From: Melanocharis versteri
Lineage: Eukaryota > Chordata > Aves > Passeriformes > Melanocharitidae
Length of the DNA stretch: 64,000 nt
Direction of reading: 5' to 3'
Assembly: GCA_013397845.1 (NCBI GenBank)
Contig: VZTG01005159.1
Coordinates: forward strand, 297,347 to 361,346
How positions within the stretch are numbered: the stretch's first letter is position 1; each line of letters begins with the position of its first letter. Shown in pieces: positions 36,381 through 50,755 of the stretch. The notes beneath the pieces were generated by a model. The model saw only the letters and a program-made list of their open reading frames with translations, searched no databases and was not told the DNA's origin. The position numbers and the translations under genes are program-made.

Positions 36381-39300
36381 AGGAGAAGCAAGGAAAACCG
36401 TGAAGTTACAAGGAAACAAATAAAGGTGTTGGTTTGCAGAAGCTGAATAAATAATGAGCAGCTCCCAGCTGCGCAGATTTTATTATTGAAAGAACAGATT
36501 TCATATTATTGGGTTGGCTCAAACCCTTTTGTTTCATAATTTATGATAGAACCTTATAGTTAACACTTGCATAAGGGAAAGAGTGGCAAAAATTTATGGC
36601 TTTCAAAACCACTTAACGTATTTTGGCAAATAGTGTGGAGCAACTATCATTTCAAATAATGAAGATACTTAAATAAGGTAATAGATTATTCCTGTTATCA
36701 TGTTAATGCATATATTTTGCCCAGTAAAGTTGACATGAAATGACAATTTTATTGTAATCTTCTTCACAAAATTTTATTGCTGTAATTTGTAGCATGGTTA
36801 TAAACTTGTGACTGGGATAGAAAATAGATGCTGGAAGAAAGTTTGAAAATCAAATAGAACTGAGCCTGTTTGCATATATAAAATTATGGTCATATTTTAC
36901 AACTTTTCTTTATTTCAGCACATTGGCTTTGGCAGATTGTTAATTTTGCTTTTAGGGTGTGCAATCAAAGTTTAAAAAATGTTTTTATTGAGGCTGTTAG
37001 AATCTGAATCTGTTACATGAGGCTGGTAAGTCACGTTTTTTCTTCTCAAAGTAGTTACAGTCCAGAGCTGAATTGCTAAATAATGTGAGAGGTTTCTAAA
37101 TAGAGTCATGATTTTATTATTAAAAGGTATGTGGGAGAAAGCTTAAAATGGAGAGATTATACCTTGCCAAGTGCTCTGACAGAAGAGTAAGTTAATTATC
37201 TCTCATAAAATGTCTCTGATTTCTCAAATCTTGCAACTTTAAAACAAAAAAGTCTGACATAAGCAGTGATTGTGCAGCATTTAATTGTTAGTTTCACAAA
37301 ATATGTGGGAGGCAAAGGAAAAATTGGGCAGAAATGCATAGAGAGGACATGGCCTTCAATACCTGAATCCTTTGTTTCACTTATTTCAAAGTGTATTTAT
37401 AGCACAGTCTGCAGTCAGGAACAACAAATGTACTCTGTGAGAGAGCATTTGGAATTAATTGCATTAAATAATTACTGTTCTATTCTGAATCATGAATTCT
37501 TAACCAAATAACCTGCTTGTGTGTAATGATGCTCCAGGACTTAACATATATATTCTTAGTTCTCTCAATCTACAGAATTCTTTAGCATTCTACTGTACTT
37601 AGTGAAGCCTTTTCAGAGTGATGCCTATTAAAAATAAATGTTAATGTTTCAGGAAAGTGTAGATGTTTAAAGGTGATTCATGGTTTTTTTCTTTGAAAAA
37701 AAATGAGAATTGTATACTGCAGGACAAGTTCAGGAAGTATGAAAGCACTTTACAAAGAAAAGAGATTGAGTTTGGTGTAAAATATTAAAGCTTTATACTG
37801 ACAGATCTGTTTTTATTTAAATTTTTATTGAATTTCTTCTTTGAAGTAACAACAAGAGACACATACTGTTGGCAGATAAACGATGCTGTGCTGAATGAGT
37901 GGCTACTTAACCCTAGAACTGTCAGACACCATTATTCTCAACGTCAAGGAGCTGGAGAGCTTTATGCAATGTTTTCTGTTCTTCAAACTAAATTGGTCAA
38001 ATTTCTGTTCTTTTCTACATTTCTAAGCCACAGCTACGTGTGATATCTAGACTGGCTCAGCAGGGAGTGCTGAGTTTGGCTCTAGACCTGCTCACAACAC
38101 GAAGCCAAATTATGCTTCAGGTTATCTTGAAAGCTCGAGCAGCAGAGCCTGAAGCACTGGCGTTGTTCTCCTCTTGCTCTGAGCTTTAAAATGTCCTGAT
38201 GTCTGAAGCAGCCATGCTGCTGCCCTAATTAGTAAATATAACAATGGAAACGTCTCTCAAGAGCACAGAGTGTGATTCTGTGAGGGAAAGACTTTGCAAT
38301 ATGTGAGATTCTACTTCCACAGTTGATATTTACCTGTTAAAATTGAGGGCGTATCTGTGTTTTGAATTAGGCACGGTCGTTATGGACATTTCTGACCATT
38401 GCTGTCACAAAAGGCTGGTGTATTCCTCTTGTATTGGCCAATATTTCAGTGCTGGTATTCAAGTGTGAATCATGGGAACCTTCAAGAGGATTACTCATAT
38501 TAAAGTTATTTAGTATATTCTTGGGTGATGGTTGTAATAGCTCATTCTAGCAATCGTTCTGTGTCCCTTATTTCGTTTTCACTCACACTAGGCAGGCCTT
38601 CCACTCGCGTTTTGAGGTTCAAGAACACAGTTCTTTTACCCTGAAGTTCTGTGGTTATCTTCTAATTTATCCTTAAAATTATCTGATCAAAAGGCCTGCA
38701 TAGATTCTTGCCATAAATTCTAACGTTTTCTTTGTTTGCTCACATTCTTCATTTACTTCCCGAGAAGAAAACGCGTCACATCAGCGAATAATGAGAGAGG
38801 GTGAGGTTTAAGACCTTGAGAAATCAAGACAGAGCTGTGGAACTGCCATTTGAGCAATCGCTGTGGGCTTCATCACCGATTTCCATTCCAGTGGCACAGA
38901 GTGCTGATGACTGAATTCCTTGGTTGCAAACCCATGGAAACCAGCGGGTTGTGTTTAATCCGAGGATTATTTCACAAGTGTGCTCAGGTAACAAGTGTGA
39001 TGGGGTGGTCAGAGCACCAGCGTGTGTATGGTGTGGAAATTGGTGAAAATGGCCACGAAGAAATTCCAGAACTGATGGGGAGAGGCTCCTGCATCACGTC
39101 AGTCCCTTCCCATTCTCCATGCCTGACTTGCTCTTTTCTTAATATATTAATAAAACCAGTGGGAAAAGAGTAATTAACCACAGGTGGCTACTTCAACAAT
39201 TTTACCACTCGAAATGGGGACAGAATTTTCTTTGCCACCTTTTCAAAGATCTGATTCACTCTGCAGAATGGTGAAATGCTCTGCAAACGCTGCGAAGGCA

Positions 39301-42300
39301 GAGTTGTGGTAGCTGAGTGTTGTGCCTGAACAGCAGGAAAGGAGAAAACAGGTGCTAAACAGCAACAATTAGCATATGTATACCAAGTGATGAGGTGTTA
39401 AACACTGCCTCATGCAGAGGTGTCAAAACCCCGGCCAAAGGATCTGTTAGAACCTGTTATGTGAAATAATACAGATGATATAAACCACGAGGGAACATAC
39501 AGGGCCTCAAACAGCGAATGTCCTGGTCACAATCACAACAACTCATTTAGCAGGACATGTGTTTTCAGGAGATTTGCAACATTCAGAACCAATGCATTTC
39601 TCAACACGGTTAATGATCAGATAATTTCGTAATGATTTGAAAACAGATGATTGCTTCGTTGTGTGCTATGCCAGTGTAGCATTAAAATTCGATGTCACAT
39701 TTTCTTTTGTCACTTCTGTGCTTTACTCTGTGATTTTTTCTTTCCTTTGCTTGCAGTGAAAGCCGGAATGCAAGATTTAGTGTTCTTAGTTTAAATTGTT
39801 GTCATGGTCTGCTGCTTTTCCTGCTCTGAAATTATCAGGTTCTATTAGAGACTGTGATCTTCTCTTTCATTTTTATGCCATATATTCTTTATGATCATCT
39901 AATGAATGCACTTACCAGTAATACATGGGAATCTGACAGTCATGCATCTTGCATGATTTTTTCCTTCAACTTTTGCTCTCCATTCCTTGCCCCAGGCATG
40001 GCTTGAACTTTTTCTCCTTTCTACTATCAATATAACCTTCATTGTCTCAGTTTTCACGTTGTTATCTTCAGGAAGACTGAAGGATTCAGTCCCCTGTAGA
40101 AGAGCTTGCTACTTTTGACTATTAGTATTTATTCTTTGTAGTATCCAGGTATTTTTAATTAGAAGAGAGTAAAAAGTGTTATTAAAATAAGTTACTGCTT
40201 TTATTTTTTGCCTCACTTCCTTTCCCTACATTTTTTTTCGGCAGTTTTGTGAAAAGTGGTGGAGTTAGGAACTGCCAGTCATGCAGAAGATGACTCTGGG
40301 TGTCATTATGAGAACTGTTCTCACAATCAGGCACTATCCTGCCCTGCACCAAACTCTTCCTCTTCCCATCCCTCACCGGACAGTAACCCCTTGCACAAGA
40401 GCCAATCACCCTTAATCACCCAATTTTTACTGTCATTGTATAAATAAGTGTCTGTAAAAAAACTTAGTTCTGGAATTAATTTGTGAGTCTCTCTTGAAAA
40501 ATAATCAAATGTCTGAGTGCGCAGATCAGTCTCTAAAATGCTCTTACCCCATTTGCTCTTGTCTGACCTTGCTCTGAGCCCAAGTAAAGCCTCCAGGGAG
40601 ATTCTGGTGCACGTGATAATCTCAATATTCTCTTGCCCCATGGTGGCTTTGCTGCCAGTTTGACCTCACAGCGTTTTGAAGATGTTCCCAAAGCTGGATA
40701 ACACGAGGTAGGCTGAGAAATGGAAGACTCCCTGTGAGAACTGTGGGATACAAGCCAACACTGTACTTTAGATCATCTATGAATCAAATTCCTTATCCAG
40801 CGTACTGTCAATTGCACTCTCGTCTCATGATAAAATATTACAGTTATGACTGTGCTAAATGAGAGTATAATAAAGTTTAGAAGCAGGAATGGTACACTGC
40901 TCAGCGTAGTTCTTCTCCACCCTAAAAGGCAAGCAAATATTCTTAATTAGATTCTTCAGTTTTTTATTCTGTTTTGCCTGTTTCAATCAGCACACTGCAA
41001 AGCACTGATTCTGGTGGTGCTGGTCACGTCCGTGTCTCGCTGGTTTTTAGCACCGTGACTGAGGCAGTGGGACCCCCATTATTGTTCAGTGACTGATTAT
41101 TCCTAGCTGGCAACAGTACCAGAAAGTTCTAAGCATCACCTTTTCCCCATTTGCTCAGCCACAGCAAGGAAGGATTTAAGGGAACAGTCGGATGCAGTTC
41201 TTCAGATCTTGCCCCCCTTGAGACTCACAGCGAGTCAGCTTAACCTGCACAGAAAAGGGGAATTTTATGTGACTTTACATTGAGCTACAGCCTTAACACA
41301 AAGCTCGTACCTCAGAACAAGGGCAGGGTGTTTACCAGGGAGAATGTGAACTGCTGTATGCATGCAGACTTTTCTTTTCATTATTTTAATTTTTTAAGAT
41401 TTTTGAATTTGATGAATGAGCCATCCATTGCCATAGGTTTGCCACATTCCTGGCTGATTTGCCAGGTGCTAACTGAGAATTTCAGAACTGAAAGCATATT
41501 AGGTTACAGACCTTTTATATAAATCAAGTCTGATAAAATTGTTTCAGAAAACTACTTTCCTGTAGATTCAAAATTAATTAACACCTTCCAATTAATTAGA
41601 TTTCTGAAAATATGGTGAGGTGGGCAAATTGTGCTGTACTGTATTATCTGAAGGCCAAGTGATTTAAATGTTAAGTCTCATGTGAAAGAGAAAACTGAAA
41701 GAAAGAAAAAGCAGGAAAGTTGTATGCTACTTTTCTACAAAAACTTATTTCTTTTATTTAAAAAGAAAATAATTGCTCCTTGATGCTTCTAGTCCCTGAA
41801 GAACTGTAGTGCTTAGGATTTAAAGGAAAGCAGAAAATATTTTTATTCTGCACTATGTTCCTCTTTTTGTTTGGATTGTTAGTAAATAATGTGGATACAG
41901 ATCAGGGCGAGAACATTTCCAACACGGCTTTGAAACGTTCCTCATGAGATGGGTCTGGGATTTTGGGAAGGGAAGGAGCACCAGATGGTGTTCATTAGTG
42001 TCCACTCAGATTATAGCAGAGCCACTCATTGCCAGTAGGCCTTGAGACATTAAATAATAAATCTTCCTTGTTACTGCGTAATTAACTGTTAAAATGTTAA
42101 GTGAGGTCTCCTTGGATGCTTTACATGAGATTTAGAATACTGGTAAAAGAGTCTGGATGTTTTGTCCCATTTGCTGCAGCAAATCTTGACTGGTGGGTGG
42201 CTGAAGTGAAGATCTAAAGAGGATTGAATAAATTAATTACCCTGCACCGTGCCATCGGTGTTTTGGGATACTTTCCTGTATGGGCTGCAGTTGGGATGGC

Positions 42301-42529
42301 CTTAAATCCTCTTGTGAGGGAATCTATCAGTAAGAACGTCTTCAGCACAACTTCTCTGCATCAGAGCAAGGTTTAATATCTCATTTTGCCAATAATAGGT
42401 CGCTTTGTTCCCACACACGTTAACCACAAAGTTCATTTTCTCCTTTCTGGTTGCGTTAGAGACGCGAGGCAAACTTCCCAACAAATGTAACTGACTAATG
42501 TTCAAAATCTGGTGTGAGGGAGTTGAATT

Positions 42530-42790
42530 TTCTTAGCTTAATTAGTGTCAGCAGGTTGCCAATTAATTAATGGAATTCTTTTGTGCTATCTCCAGCTGTA
42601 TTTAATTAGACTGGTTTTAGAGGAAAGAAGGCTACTGTATGAATTCAGCGAGGTGATGAAGCTTTTTTCAGAAATTGCGCTTTACACCTTGTTAAAGGCG
42701 TTTGGTTTCCTTTCAAATTCTGAATTCTTCACATTCTGCAAATGAGGACAGTGCTGTTCTGTCAGCAAATAAGTGGTTAGCGAGGTTATT
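42530..42790. promoter_or_regulatory. Candidate regulatory block rich in TAATTA motifs
   Basis: Several homeodomain-type sites occur close together: GCTTAATTAGTG, CCAATTAATTAATGG and TTTAATTAGAC, all before 42,612. They are embedded in balanced unique sequence with no homopolymers. This resembles vertebrate developmental enhancers in gene deserts. It is a composition-only call. Confidence 0.3.
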
Positions 42791-42860
42791 AGCTTTCTGA
42801 TATGACATGGAAGTATTTCTGGATTACGGTGTTGTAGACAAAGTGTGGAAGTTCACGAGT

Positions 42861-42875
42861 AAAAAAAAAAAAAAA
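42861..42875. repeat. A15 homopolymer
   Basis: Fifteen A residues followed by TAACAG. Simple sequence. Confidence 0.95.
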
Positions 42876-43258
42876 TAACAGTGTGATTAATTAAAAATAT
42901 ATTTGTTAAGATCCAAGCTAGATAATCCAACCTAAAGATATGGCATTTTAGAAGAGGTCTGTATTAAATTACAGCAGGGAAGACCAGATCTTTCTTTTTT
43001 TTGTTAATTTAAAAGACTTAAAAATACATAATCTAAAAGTTACAGGCTATGAGTTGAAGTGTTGCGCAAGTCAAGATTTATTAGAAACATCTGAATATTT
43101 ATCTTGTTGGATTTATAGTGACAGAATTTGTATCTTATGATGAAATGAACTTTTAGTATCTCTCCATAGTTCATTGTTGGCTTTCCAGTTACTCCCAGCA
43201 CACCTATATTGAATATAGTGATTACTGTCACCTTTGTTTAAAATAGAAAATGCATTTA

Positions 43259-43350
43259 AAACCAACATCAATTAAAAACAACAGCAACAAACAAAAAACC
43301 AGAACCAAATATACAGAAAAATAACTAACAAACCAAGAAAAAAACCGTAA
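43259..43350. repeat. A-rich low-complexity tract
   Basis: About 90 bases made chiefly of A with scattered C, in CAACA, AACAAA and ACCAAAT-type words. This is probably a decayed simple repeat. Confidence 0.8.
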
Positions 43351-43485
43351 GAAAATAACACGTGGGAACTTTTTAATCTTGGTAATAAAGTAAGAATGAT
43401 GATCACAAATATCTTTCTTTTCCTAATTTTCTAACAAATATAATCACCAATTTTCTGCATTATTCTCTTTCATACTTCAGCACCC

Positions 43486-43512
43486 TTTATGGTGATTCCA
43501 AGTCACCATAAA
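43486..43512. repeat. Perfect inverted repeat (10-bp arms, 7-base loop)
   Basis: TTTATGGTGA (43,486-43,495) and TCACCATAAA (43,503-43,512) are exact reverse complements around TTCCAAG. It would form a short hairpin in RNA or DNA. The stem is too short to be a typical microRNA precursor. Confidence 0.9.
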
Positions 43513-44059
43513 TGGAAGGGCCTTCCCTGGACATTGATAACAAATGTGGAAGGTTTCAGCATTTCAGTGGAAAAAATGTTTCAAACATTAGCAAAATTTT
43601 GTGCAAATTTAGCCATTGAGAACCATTTTCAAGCACAAGAGTATTTAACTCCATTTTTTTAAATTGAAAAGTGATAAATCGAAGAGGTGTGAGTAAAAAT
43701 ACAACTCTGTGTTTACAGCAAATTAAATTTAAGGTGTAGCTTTATTTCCTTCCCCGGAATTAATGTTGCATCACCACCCTCTGAACTGTGAACTAGGAGT
43801 GGGACATTTATCCAGCTGGACGCCTGCAGAGGCAAATCTGAGCCCTTAATTCGACAATCACAACACAAACAGCCTCAGATCAGGGTTCAGCTGGTGCATT
43901 TAGAGGTCTGAACACAAGTCTGCCTGTGCCTGGTCACACACGCATGGAGAGATCCCAGATTAGAACGGGTTTTAATGGTTTTGCTGGACTCTTTCATCTG
44001 GATTGAGGGAGAAATGCCACTCTGTTGTAGAAAGTGCCTTTCCGTGTTTATGTATGGAT

Positions 44060-45310
44060 GTTAATCTCTGCAGGATCGTGCCAAAACATTATTGTTTAAG
44101 GAGCATGTGCACGGCTGGGAGCAGCTATTGACTCCCTGCGCATTTTGTGATGATGCTGTCAGCTCATCACAGAGTTCCTTGGGCATCTCCATCCAGGTGC
44201 ACTCAAATTGCAGTCACTGCAAATTATATCCTTACCTTGGCACAGCCCTCTTCCTTCTGTACCAGCACAAGAGCTCAGCTAACTAGAAAATTCACTCCAC
44301 TGACTTTTTAAAATTAAACAATACAAGCATTTAAGGTATTATTTATATCTCTTAGCGAGGGAGAGTAATGGAAGGAACACCCTGCATGACTGAACCCCGT
44401 TTCCTACTGGTGCAGTCAGGCATGGGGGAGGCATTGTAAAATAAATTGATCAAGCTACATCTCAAAAGCAGTTAGGATCTGTGTGTTGACTCTGCTGCTT
44501 CAGAACGCTGGAATGCTGCTCCACAACAGCACAGCCCGAGGAACTTTCATTTCCCTTCCATTTATTCATGTACTCATTGACCTTCATTTGTCTCGCTGCG
44601 TTGAAGAGGATCATTGCAGCTCTTGCTTTATGGAAACCCACATAGCTGATTCTTCCCTCAAAACTTCGATTTTTAGGCCTCTTTAATATCTGTGTTGGGC
44701 TGTTTCCTCCTGTGTGGCAAAGTGTGCCGAAGCAATGTGGAAGTGGCTGGAACAGAGGGTGTGTTTTAATTCCTCCTTATTGCTCACTGCTACAAACGCT
44801 GCCAGAGTTCCCTCTCAAGTGTTGATATTCAGAGCCCCTAAAAGCCATTGCTTTCAATTAGGTGAGAAAATCATCACTTTTGGACTTAATTTAAGAGCCA
44901 CGTGTACGTAAAGGAAACAAAACTTTCAGGCAATGTAGATCAGGATTCCTGTAAGGCTGGCAGCCCTTCATTTGCAAACGGTGCTGTGATCACAGGTAGG
45001 CTGATGCATCTCTGCTGACTGCAACCCGATTGATCTTGCTTAGGCCAGCATTTAATTTGGCTTTCTGCTGCAAAGGTCTAGGAACAGAGTGGAGTGCTAA
45101 TAATGTACCCACTAAATCTGTTCTTTATAGTTCAGCGGGGAGCTAGTTGACTATTTTATTGTGGGAAAGACTTGTGCTTAAAAGTTAAAGAGGCAGTGAT
45201 AGCTTTTAGGCCTCCCATTTAAGTAAAATCCCCCTCTTGGCATTTATTTGTTTTATGTTATAACTTTGTATGCTCTAGAAATAAAGGCTTATTAATATAC
45301 ACCTAGTTGC
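44060..45310. promoter_or_regulatory. Candidate conserved non-coding block(s)
   Basis: Two subsegments, about 44,060-44,380 and 45,000-45,310, are evenly composed and free of simple repeats. They carry motifs such as GCTAATAATG and CATTTAATTTGG in the second. Frames are short. The texture is like conserved non-coding DNA rather than neutral intron, but no alignment is available. Confidence 0.25.
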
Positions 45311-45636
45311 AGAGAGAGAGGTGACATCTAAGTACATGTTTTGTCCTCATTTTAAAATAGAGTTGAATCTGAAAAGCTGTGTGGCTTTTTAGAAACCTTG
45401 TTGGGTTTTTTTTAGAAAGTTTTAGAGCAGAATTACTCAGTGCTGCCTGTGCCTGACGCTGCCTTTATTAGAGCGACTATGAGGTCGCGTTTTCAGATCT
45501 CAGTAAAGATTATGGTGGTTGTTTTATCTTTATTACTAAGCCATGGAGTGCTATTTCAGTCCTTGTGTTTGGGAATCACGCAGAAAACCTGAATTAGGTG
45601 GGAGCCAAACTGGAGTTTTCTGTGTAAAACAAAGCC

Positions 45637-45654
45637 TTTTTTTTTTTTTTTTTT
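45637..45654. repeat. T18 homopolymer
   Basis: Eighteen T residues followed by CCCTC. Simple sequence. Confidence 0.95.
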
Positions 45655-47940
45655 CCCTCAAAATGAGGGAAGAGCAAAAAATCTGTAAAGGTCAAAAATC
45701 TGCTCGTGCTCATGAAGATCTGCTTGGATATATAAACATATGAAATGTCTTTCCAGATGGTCACTGCTTTCCTCTGCTATTTGTGTGCTTTACTTTGATT
45801 GTCCTGCCCACAGCAGTGAAATCAGAGCGTGTAAAGGTCCAAGGCTGAGCATTTCCTCATCACGAGAACCGACTGAACTAATGCAGCTCACAAAGGCAAA
45901 ACAGGAGTGGGATTCCCTTAAAGGGTTGTGTATCAGAGGGCTGGGGCTGTTTGTTGGTGATATTTCCAGGTTATTTATTCCATTTGCAGTCCTGGCTGCT
46001 GTGGTAGTGGGTATAAAACCTGCTCGTGGACTGAAGGTCCAGGGACTCCCTTTCCCCACACTTGGTGCACCAGGACAAGCTCCCTGTTATCTCTCCATTG
46101 CCTGTTTTAATCTCAGGATCAAACAGAAATGTTGCTCTTTTTAGCTCCTGTGAGATTAAGTGAGAGAATTCAGGTTTTTCTTCTCAGTAGGGACTTTATT
46201 TTTGTGCTTGGTTATAACAGCAGTGCTGGGTTTCCTTATTGTATCCAACCTTATCTTCCTAAACATTGATATTTTGACTTCATCATTTACACTAAATGGC
46301 AACACATACTAATATATGTTAATATATATTAACTTGATCAGGTCATCAGTGATGTTCTTAAAGGGATTTTGTGACATTTTCTCAGTCGAGTAAAAAGAAA
46401 ATGCTGCTAGGATTGAAGTTATGTTTAATATACAAAACTGCAAATTCAATAACTCGCCTTTTAAAAATACAAAAAACCAAAAAATCTCCCCTTTACGATT
46501 ATAAAATTCTCAGAATCTGGGTTAAACTGGCATTTTATGTACATGGTCTATTCTGAGTTACAGCTTTTCCACAGGTGGCAGAGTTTCAAACCAAAAATGG
46601 AAGCAAATGGTCCCTCTCTCTACAGTCTTTATCCATATTGGTGACAAACGTGATAAATCGGATTTTTTGTGGTAAGCTGCTCTTTCCTCTGCATGTTCTG
46701 GATGCATTATGTGCAAAACTACAAATAATATATAAAAAAAAAGAAAATCCGAGTGCTGCCAAATAACAACTTCTGATTTTTGTGCTTGATTATGAGTGGT
46801 TTCCTTCCTCCAAAATATAAAATCTCCTTCCCAAATGTCACACAGACTGTTTGGTCTTTTAGCTCCAAACCTGTCACATTTCTATTTTCTTCTACCTGAT
46901 GAGATTCAGGCTGCCAGATTCTGCAAATATGCTTAAAAACATGAAAAATCAACCATATAGAAAAGAGTGCCTATTGAAGGAAGCAGATCAGGAGAACCAC
47001 ACCTCTAATCTGACTAAAAGACCCACGTGAGAGGCGTTTTACATTAGTAATGAGGAACTAAACTGTCTCAAAATACAGAAGGTTGCAGTTCTATCAGTGT
47101 GCACTGAAATTGGATGAAGAAATTACACTAAAAGTGCTTTTACCCTGTTTCTAAAATGCTGTTTGGCAAACAGTGCTAGTCAGAGGAAAGCTGTTGAATG
47201 CACTATTTTCTCTTTTTAAATTATTTTTTTAGCCCAACTGGTCCACCAGATTTCAGTTTCCTGCTCAGTTTCTCTCTGGAGGAGAAGTGAGGGATGAATT
47301 TCTGGGAATCCCTGCAGGCAGCAAGACCTGGGCAGGAATGATCCCTCTGGCTGTTCCAGGCTGCTCCTGGTGAGGCTGTTGTCCAAAATTTTGTATTTTC
47401 TCATGGTCCCCCTGCTCCTCTGGGCTCTTCAGCATCCTACACGTGTCCTCTGCATGTTTTTCCTGCTCTTCATCCATCCTTCCTCGCTGGTCCCTCCACT
47501 GCCTCCATCCCCCGTGGAGATCAGCTTGTCAGGGGTTTGGTGGCATGTGGGGATTTTTAAGGCACCTTTTCAAGTGCAGGTGTTGGAGATGATAATTCTG
47601 CTCTTCCAGTGGCTTCTGCAGGGTGGCACGTAACTTTTAACGGTGCCTTTAGCAAGTTTTGACTGGTTGCAGTGCTGTGAGATGGATGAATTACTCCTGA
47701 GCTTCCGAAAACAGGTGCCTTTTATTTTTCTGGCATCTCGTCCTCCAGCTTGGAGCCAAAGTGCTGCAGACTCATCTATCTGGAAAACGGGAATATGTGG
47801 TGATGTAATAAACGAGGCAGGGCTCCATCTAACCATGAGTTTTATGGGTTTTATGCAGATGAGCACTAACCTGTGTTCATGAGTCATTAATATCTCAGCT
47901 CTGAAGACCTGCTCGTGTGACTTAATTATACAAACATATG

Positions 47941-47954
47941 TATATATATATATA
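47941..47954. repeat. (TA)7 microsatellite
   Basis: Seven TA units follow a CATATG. Short dinucleotide repeat. Confidence 0.95.
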
Positions 47955-50697
47955 GTCTCCATCTTGCAAAGAAGATAAAAAAGAAGAGGTTCATATGATG
48001 TGGATAACTTGGGATCATCTGAAGTGACTCAGATAAGTTCTTGTTCACAGATCCCACCTTGCCAGGCTGGAGTGAGGGGGTGAAAAATTGAGGGGCTGCA
48101 CCTCTGGGAGCATTTGCTTCTGGTTTCATTAATAAGCCCTTTCAACTTGCAAGACAAGTTGCAGAGGTTATTGAAAGAAAATGTTGGTCCTGATTTGTGG
48201 CTGCTGACTAAGTAGATTTCTGTCTGTGTATCGGAGTTTCCATTAGTGTCAAATTTTTAAATTCAGATTTTATAGCCTGCATAATTTGTCCCTGAGAATT
48301 GCAGTCAGTTCATTGTAACAAATAAAATCACAGGAAAAGAACTTTGCTTTTTCACAGATCACAGACTACTGAATTGATGCTTTAACTTGAAAATTCAGCA
48401 TTTAAGATGTATGTTATTACTGTCATTTTGGCTTTAAAGAAGCTTCTCAAAAAGTCCTTTCACTTTAAAACTGCCTAAGTGCTTTACACTACACAGAACA
48501 AGGTAAATCTAACTTTGAACTATCGAACAGCAGGACAAAACCTGCCCATTAATAGACCGAGGAAATGATTGGGAGAAAAATGGAGTAGCTGAGTTTAGAG
48601 AAACTTGTACCTTTTTCTTAATGAGCAGTTTAACTGCCAATTGATCGGTCATTCAGCATTACAGTAAATGGTCAATGAAATATATAATGATGCAAGACTG
48701 CTCTTTAACAAGACTGAATCTTGCAGCAATCAGGAATGCTTAAGGCAGAAAAATACAGACAGAGCAAATTTCTCTCTGTGCTTAATTTAAAAAAAAAATA
48801 TATAAATAAAAGGAGCAATAACAGCCCTCCAGGCAGGTAATCTATGGTATTCCTTATTGTGCTGGTGGCACGCTTGCTCATGAAATTTCCATTTTGTGCT
48901 TTTGTCTTTTGATTGTTTATTTCACGCCAAAGGATTTTTTACTGTTGGGTTTTAGTCAAACCGGACTGCTGGAGAATGGCAGAGTTCTCGAGGTCTTGAG
49001 CTCACAAATTTCAAGGGACTTGCCTACTTTTATACCTGGGGGCTTCAGGCAGCTATCCAGACGGGTGAAACTAAAAATATTGGTTTGAGTTGCGATATTA
49101 ATTCCTACATTAACACTTAGGTGGGCTAACTCTGAATGCAGGGCAGAACTTCTATTTGGATAAATGAAAAAAAATTAGTTGTCAGAAGGAAAACTTAGAT
49201 CTTAATCAACCGAAAATCAGAGCACATGGCTGTTTCTGAGGAAAACCATGTTATCGAGCAGTCCTTTGGTGACATTTGCCAGTGTGAATGAGCAATAATG
49301 GCAGAACGAACAGGGCTTTTTCTTTTCCTTGCCTGGGGTGTGAAATGTGCCGTTGTAGGCAGCGGTCGGTGTGAACGGGTTAATATTTACCTGAACTATG
49401 ATGTGTGAAAACAGACACCTCCCGGCAGAGCTGGAACGGGAAGAGGAGTCTCCAAAAGCAGGGGTCAGGGATGTTTGCTCCTCTTTCCTGGCTCAGCTGC
49501 TCTGGCACTGAATACGATATTTGGAGGGTTGGTAAATATTTGGCTTTTACGCTCTGACCTCCCCGTTGCAGTGAGAGGAGAAATAGAAATCATCATCAAC
49601 ACACCTCTCAAGAGGTCGGGTGGAGTGATGGGCACCACTTCCCTTTATTCATCCCCAAGTTACAGAAGAAACATTTTTTTTTTCCCTAATAACTATCAGT
49701 GAGTGAAATTGCTCTTCTCCACAATGACCCTGGGAGGCCGAGACAGTCAAAACTTACATAGAAAAGCAGCTTTTGACAGGAGACAGGTGAGTGACTGATG
49801 CATCTTCTATCGACAATTTTGATCTTCAGAAAGGCTCGGATTTTTGGGCAATATCTATTTATTTCTGGGTATTGGAAGGATGAGAGAAGTTCTGTCCCTC
49901 TGCAGTCTCATATGTGAGAGCTGTACACGACCAGCCCAACTGGCTCCTACAGCAGGTGCAAATAATGGATTTAATATTCAAGTGCTCTGCAAAATGTACA
50001 GAGGAGTTTGGAAATTGCAGTATTAAACAAACTAATTATGATAGCATTAAAAACTCTTCTGCATGCACAGCGTTAATTAAATTTGATTTTGTACCTCGCA
50101 GAGCTGTCTCTGGGCTTTGTGAAGAGTAGTAGTTCTGGCATTGATTAAGACTGAATGTGATTAACATTAATTATTGATTAAACTTCCCCATATCTTCATA
50201 TAGTATCAAAGAGAGATTTATTGATGAACTCTGAAAGGTCTCACAACTGCAGTTATTATGCTGTAATTCCTTTTGGCTACAGCTAAAGTAGAGCATTCAC
50301 AAGATATTCAAGAGATCTCTCTATTCCTTTGGAAACTGCGTGTAAAATCCATCTCCTCAACATCACCAGCTCAGGCAATTTAAATATTCTCAAAATATCC
50401 ATCTTTATGGAAGCATAAGGTGGTGTTGTGGCGTGTTTGGAATTTTTTTAGGGGTGAGAGAGGAGGGAAATGAAGCAATGCAGACACCAGATCAGGACAC
50501 AATCCTGAGGTGTAGGAGAGGCAGTTCTGATTGTATGCCTGGGACAGAATTCCACAGCATTCCAGGCAGTCTTGTGGCTCTCTGGTAGCGATTGGCTTCA
50601 AATATATTCTCTTGTTTTCTTAACACCTTGCTGGTGTTAAGAAAAAAAGACAGCATTGGAAAATGCTTCGCCTTTGACAAATCATCATATTGCAGCA

Positions 50698-50755
50698 AAA
50701 AAAAAAAAAAACAAACCCAAAACAAACCAAAAACAAAAACAAAAAACAAACTATT
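50698..50755. repeat. A-rich (CAAAAA)n-like low-complexity tract
   Basis: A run of A is followed by ACAAACCC, AAAACAAACC and AAAAACAAAAAC words. This is an impure simple repeat. Confidence 0.9.

Larger units (their letters stand above)
27406..42530. other. Long non-coding stretch, no gene called
   Basis: This is AT-rich unique sequence with frames up to about 107 codons, none recognisable. It contains one good CR1 fragment (30.15 kb), an A16 run at 33,669-33,684, a G/T-rich low-complexity tract at about 36,325-36,380 and a short AC/AT microsatellite at 31,964-32,003. A purine- and GC-rich patch at about 33,720-33,960 stands out in composition, but I cannot name it. A good-looking splice acceptor (pyrimidine tract then TTGCAG) ends near 39,757 with no matching donor that I would trust. 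Confidence 0.6.

Noticed and set aside
40180..40660. Possible plus-strand LTR (CCAAT-like box, TATAAATAAG near 40,440)
   Set aside because: No AATAAA at the expected distance, no TG/CA ends and no target duplication found.
43486..43512. Hairpin considered as a microRNA precursor
   Set aside because: The 10-bp stem is far shorter than a normal precursor, and the flanks do not extend the pairing.
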